Part shown: positions 61,053-64,000 of the stretch, piece after piece
How the letters are laid out: every line of letters begins with the position of its first letter
Position numbering within the stretch: the stretch's first letter is position 1
NCBI RefSeq assembly: GCF_041320665.1
Contig: NZ_CP166730.1
Coordinates: 4,526,001-4,590,000, forward strand
Direction of reading: 5' to 3'
Origin: Comamonas sp. GB3 AK4-5
Lineage (GTDB): Bacteria; Pseudomonadota; Gammaproteobacteria; Burkholderiales; Burkholderiaceae_C
Length of the DNA: 64,000 bases
Notes under the pieces: model-generated
Told to the model about the DNA's origin: nothing
The model's database searches: none
The model's input: the letters and a program-made list of their open reading frames with translations, nothing else
Made by a program: the position numbers and the translations under genes

Positions 61053-61281
61053 TTATTTTTTGAGCAGCCTAAGACTCCAGATGAGCAGCGCCCCCAGCAC
61101 CATGCACACCGCAGCCCCCTGCGGCGCCCAGCGTCAGCCAGTAGCCCCAGTCCACGCCCAGCTCGGCGCAGTGGATCTCGCATTGCGCGTTCTCCTGCCA
61201 GGCCATCCACATCAGCAGGCCTGCACACACCCAGCCCACCATCAGGCTGGTCATGGTGCAAAGCAACCAGGGCTGTCTCAT
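61053..61281 (-). pseudogene. small membrane protein with a one-base frameshift in a five-base homopolymer
   Basis: From the ATG at 61281 (with GAGAGG upstream) the frame gives one membrane helix (about 9-27), a short loop with two Cys, then Trp-Leu-Thr-Leu-Gly-Ala-Ala. At the run of five C (61115-61119, plus strand) the frame shifts into an odd Gly/His-rich end. Dropping one base gives Ala-Val-Cys-Met-Val-Leu-Gly-Ala-Leu-Leu-Ile-Trp and a basic tail, ending TAA at 61053, a convincing second helix. The restored protein has about 75 residues. It lies nine bases after the AbrB-type gene. Confidence 0.65.
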
Positions 61282-61290
61282 GCCGGCCTC

Positions 61291-62364
61291 TCAATCCGGT
61301 GCGCCATAGCGCCAGCGGTACAGTGGCGCCACCACCAGCAGCACGGCAATCAGGCGGCAGACCTGGAAGGCGGTCACCACCGGCACGCCCAGTTGCAGCA
61401 CCTTGGCGGTGATGGCCATTTCGGCAATACCGCCGGGTGAGGTGCCCAGCACCAGCGTGACCCAGGGCAGGCCCGTGCCTGCATGCAGCAACCAGGCAAA
61501 GGCGGCGCACAAGATGGTCAGTGCCACGGTGCCCACGGCCACCGAACCCAGCCACTGCGGCGCGGCACTCAGGAACTCGCGCCGAAAGCGCACGCCCAGG
61601 CTGACGCCGATGACCAACTGGGCCGCATTCACCCAGCTGCCCGGCAGGGCCGACAGCTGCACATCGGCCACCGTCAGGCCCACGGACACGCCCAGCGCCC
61701 CCAGAAACCAGGGATTGGGCCGGCCGGTGCGCAGCATCAGGCCCGCGCCACACAGGGTCAGCGCGGCCAGCAGGGCCAGGCCGCTGTAGCTCACCGTGCG
61801 GATGGCGGGCGGCATCAGATCGGGCAGGGGCTGCACGCCGAACCATTGCAGCGCAAAGGGAATGGACAGGGTGACGATCAGCACCCGCAGGATGTGGCTG
61901 GCGGCCACCAGATCGGTGCGCGCATGCTCGCGCTCGGCCAGCAGCGTCATCTCGGAGGCGGCGCCGATCGCACCGGCGAAATAGGTGGTGGCGCGCAGCT
62001 GCCGGGCGGGGATCTCCGGCATGCGCGCTGCCGTGCGGCGGTACAGCCAGCTGCTGAACAACCAGCCCAGCAGCAATGCCCAGACCACGCCCAGGGCAAT
62101 CGCCCACCACAGACTGCCCACCATGCGCGCCACTTCAGGGCTAAAGTACAGGCCCAGCGCGGCCCCCATGGTCCACTGGCCCAGATTGCGCAGCGGAATC
62201 CAGCTGGCCATGGGCGCACCCGCCACGGCGCACAAGGCCGTAGCCAGCAGCGGGCCAATCATCCAGGGCAGGGGCGTGTGCAGGGCCACACACAGCAGCG
62301 CAGCGCCCCAGGCCAGCAGCAAGGTGAGGACAACGCGCAAAGGGAAAGAGAGTCGGGACAGCAT
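61291..62364 (-). CDS. AbrB-family (COG3180) membrane protein
   Basis: A 357-residue membrane protein with about ten helices, in two similar halves of the AbrB duplication type (ammonia monooxygenase-like in older naming). The halves show PLPWMIGPLLATAL and Asn-Pro-Trp-Phe-Leu-Gly-Ala-Leu as matching segments, and LGTSPGGIAEMAI in the second. Function is unclear; some relatives regulate AidB-type or transport processes. The start at 62364 is the last Met before the first helix. Two small membrane genes follow on the same strand. Confidence 0.85.
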   Translation of the reverse strand: MLSRLSFPLRVVLTLLLAWGAALLCVALHTPLPWMIGPLLATALCAVAGAPMASWIPLRNLGQWTMGAALGLYFSPEVARMVGSLWWAIALGVVWALLLGWLFSSWLYRRTAARMPEIPARQLRATTYFAGAIGAASEMTLLAEREHARTDLVAASHILRVLIVTLSIPFALQWFGVQPLPDLMPPAIRTVSYSGLALLAALTLCGAGLMLRTGRPNPWFLGALGVSVGLTVADVQLSALPGSWVNAAQLVIGVSLGVRFRREFLSAAPQWLGSVAVGTVALTILCAAFAWLLHAGTGLPWVTLVLGTSPGGIAEMAITAKVLQLGVPVVTAFQVCRLIAVLLVVAPLYRWRYGAPD

Positions 62365-62686
62365 GGGACAAACCGGTGCAGGCCGCACGCCCACCGCAGT
62401 CAAAAGGAAAGCAAAAGGAAAGCGCAAGTATCCTCGGTTTGCCCCTCTGCCTTTATTCCATGCCAAACAGGCCACTAGCGCTTATGGCACAAGCATGAGC
62501 AGCTATCAAAACCAAGACGTGGCCCATAGCATTGGAAATGCAGGATTGCTGTAATCCACCGCGCTGGTGCCCACCGTGATATCCCCCACTGCCCCCTCAA
62601 TCAAGGCACCGTGCAAGGGCCGCCCCGCAGCGCCGGTGCCGTCTCCCTCCCGCGCAGCGAGTGAGAAGGGCAAGGCGCGAAGCGGC
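62365..62686. other. 322-base gene-free interval
   Basis: Upstream of the AbrB-type gene lies about 230 bases of mixed composition that must hold its promoter. Then comes the 3'-end element at 62605-62694 that belongs to the hemerythrin gene. I see no gene in it. Confidence 0.5.
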
Positions 62687-62694
62687 TCAGGGGG
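62605..62694 (-). repeat. 3'-end element, copy 14 (hemerythrin gene)
   Basis: It supplies the TGA of the hemerythrin gene. Closing stem GGCACC/GGTGCC. Confidence 0.85.
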
Positions 62695-63238
62695 TGGGCA
62701 TTCTGCGTGCGGCCATCTCCCGGCCCATGGTCTGCTGGCTGGGCGCATCCACCACCGCCTTGGCGGTGGGGTAGATCAACCGGTCCTCATGCTGCAAATG
62801 CTGGTCATACATGGCGGCAAAGCGCTGCAGCAATGCACTTTCAGCTGGCGAAAACGCATCCTGCACACCATCGACCAAGGCCAGCAGCGGCCGCCTGGCC
62901 TGGGCCCAGCAGGCAGCCATGTCCACATGGTCTTGCTGCAGCTGGCGCACCACGGCCTGGGTGGCCGCGTCGATGTCACCGCGCAGCAGCGGGGGAAAGA
63001 TATGCAGCTCCTCATCCTCATGGTGCAGCGGTGCGGCCTTGTCAAAGTAGCGCAGCACATCGCGCGCAGCCTGGCGGGCGTTGTCGTCTACGCCTTTTTC
63101 CGCCACATGGGCCTGCAAGCGCTGCAGCAAATCCAGCGTACGCGCCACGCGCTCATGGCAGGCGGCCAGCATCTCGAAAGGCTGGTCAAAGCCGGCGCCG
63201 GGCGTGCGCAGGCCGGGCAAGGAAACGCGGCTGGTCAT
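62687..63238 (-). CDS. hemerythrin (HHE) domain protein
   Basis: A 183-residue four-helix di-iron protein. Metal ligands are seen as His in ACHERVARTL, HHEDEELHIFP, Asp-His-Val-Asp-Met and HLQHEDRLIYP. Such proteins bind oxygen, nitric oxide or iron in the cytoplasm. AGGA precedes the ATG at 63238. The last residues Pro-Thr-Pro and the TGA at 62687-62689 are encoded by the 3'-end element. A strong minus-strand terminator 36 bases upstream insulates it from nrdJ. Confidence 0.92.
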   Translation of the reverse strand: MTSRVSLPGLRTPGAGFDQPFEMLAACHERVARTLDLLQRLQAHVAEKGVDDNARQAARDVLRYFDKAAPLHHEDEELHIFPPLLRGDIDAATQAVVRQLQQDHVDMAACWAQARRPLLALVDGVQDAFSPAESALLQRFAAMYDQHLQHEDRLIYPTAKAVVDAPSQQTMGREMAARRMPTP

Positions 63239-63273
63239 GGGGATTCCTGGTGGTGCAAAGCTGCATGGTGCAT

Positions 63274-63307
63274 AAAAAAACGGCTGGTGCCTTGATGCAA
63301 CCAGCCG
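63274..63307 (-). terminator. intrinsic terminator of nrdJ
   Basis: On the minus strand, arms CGGCTGGT and ACCAGCCG enclose an 11-base loop and are followed by seven T. It lies 157 bases beyond the nrdJ stop and just upstream of the hemerythrin gene. Confidence 0.9.
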
Positions 63308-63464
63308 TTGGTGTTGTGACAGCGCGCTCCAGCCCTTAGCAGCGGGTCGGACAGGCCAAGCCACCGCAGGTGGCTGGTGCAAGCGCGACGCCACACCGAA
63401 GACAGTACAAGCGTACGGCGAGGTGTGGCAACAAAGCCTGCAGGCCTGTCAGGCCCGCCGCCAC

Positions 63465-64000
63465 TCAACCGCAGCTGCCGAGGTGGCCGCAGGACGTGCA
63501 GTACTCACAACCATCCTTGCGAATCATGGCGTGGGCGCCGCATTCCGGGCATTTCTTGCCTGCCATCAGCTGGGCACCGGCCTTGTCGGCATGTTGCTCC
63601 TGCACCGTGGGGGCCACGGCTTCGGCGGCATCGGTCAGCGCCAGCTGCATCTGCTCGGGGGCGCGGGCGCGCTCGGCCAGGATTTGCTGGATGGCGTAGG
63701 CGATGGCGGCCACTTCCGAGTCATGCCACATGGGCACGCGGGCGCCATCGGGACGCTCGAAGCTGCCCAGGCGCACGGGCCCACGGTCCCAAACCACTTT
63801 GCGCATATCTTCCAGCGCACGCTCCAGGAAGCCGCCACGTGCGGCCAGCGACAGCAAGCGCATGCTGGAGGTGATCCACTGCTGCGACTCGCCGTTCTGG
63901 CCCACGGGCATGAAGAACTCGATGGCGCGGTCCACGCTGCCGCCTTCGGGCCGCTCCACCGGCAGGAAGGAGACGATCAGGTACAGGCGCTTCTGGCCTT
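63465..64000 (-). CDS. nrdJ: adenosylcobalamin-dependent ribonucleotide reductase, C-terminal part
   Basis: The C-terminal 178 residues of a class II ribonucleotide reductase. The frame stays open to the window edge, so the start lies outside. Recognisable segments are LYLIVSFLPVERPEGGSVDR and DSEVAAIAYAIQ. The zinc-like cysteine end is CPECGAHAMIRKDGCEYC plus two further Cys. The enzyme makes deoxynucleotides using B12 with or without oxygen. An intrinsic terminator follows. Confidence 0.93.
   Translation of the reverse strand, partial: GQKRLYLIVSFLPVERPEGGSVDRAIEFFMPVGQNGESQQWITSSMRLLSLAARGGFLERALEDMRKVVWDRGPVRLGSFERPDGARVPMWHDSEVAAIAYAIQQILAERARAPEQMQLALTDAAEAVAPTVQEQHADKAGAQLMAGKKCPECGAHAMIRKDGCEYCTSCGHLGSCG

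Noticed and set aside
3293..62694. Dispersed repeats as insertion sequences or a CRISPR array
   Set aside because: They are short, carry no transposase, are scattered and not evenly spaced, and differ from each other in sequence while keeping structure.
1..64000. tRNA or rRNA genes, riboswitches
   Set aside because: Reading both strands for T-arm-like sequence and known riboswitch cores showed nothing convincing. A covariance search would settle it.

Overview
The window is a 64 kb piece of a high-GC betaproteobacterial chromosome, most likely Comamonadaceae (Comamonas, Delftia or Acidovorax relatives). The evidence is the gene content: three lone Bug-type tripartite-tricarboxylate substrate-binding proteins, the betaproteobacterial DUF3567 protein, a RegB/RegA redox pair beside heme-copper oxidase genes, and a class II (B12-dependent) ribonucleotide reductase. 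I see no tRNA or rRNA gene, transposase, integrase, phage gene cluster or CRISPR array. Most of the window looks like ordinary core or near-core chromosome.

Layout. 0-6 kb: a small membrane protein, then a complete peptide-type ABC importer on the minus strand. 6-13 kb: histidine phosphatase, YbhB-like protein, an iron-regulated esterase, a Pmp3-like peptide, and a Bug receptor/M20 amidohydrolase/phosphoribosyltransferase operon. 13-23 kb: a respiratory block with ctaA-ctaB on the plus strand, facing regA, regB, a SURF1 gene and cyoABCD on the minus strand. 23-30 kb: two MFS transporters, a cysteine-rich regulator with a strong palindromic operator, a fused ether-lipid enzyme candidate, and ruvB. 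30-40 kb: peroxiredoxin, ruvA, phoH-like/ybeY, a Bug receptor, a TSUP permease, dbpA, a frameshifted M20 peptidase, dtd and a CDF metal exporter. 40-50 kb: a molybdopterin oxidoreductase, a LysR regulator divergent from pirin and YcaC-like hydrolases, an HxlR regulator divergent from an MDR oxidoreductase, and a GGDEF protein. 50-64 kb: a Bug receptor, tandem TraB/GumN paralogues, FAH/IclR, a DUF3108 protein, a pentaheme cytochrome fusion, two more frameshifted small genes, an AbrB-type permease, a hemerythrin and the 3' end of nrdJ.

The most striking feature is a family of about 90-bp elements with 14 full copies and one remnant. Every copy lies at the 3' end of a gene in the same orientation relative to that gene. 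In four genes the element supplies the stop codon. Its hairpin arms differ between copies but stay complementary, with six versions of one 6-bp stem, as expected of a selected RNA structure. I do not recognise it as a named family.

Other points worth attention are: a shared TGGACA-N3-TGTCCA palindrome upstream of cyoA and in the gene-free stretch before ctaA; heme A synthase and SURF1 genes next to a quinol oxidase; two unusual domain fusions (alkylglycerol-monooxygenase-like plus lysoplasmalogenase, and triheme dehydrogenase cytochrome plus TsdA-like diheme domain); and three single-base frameshifts, two of them within 1 kb.
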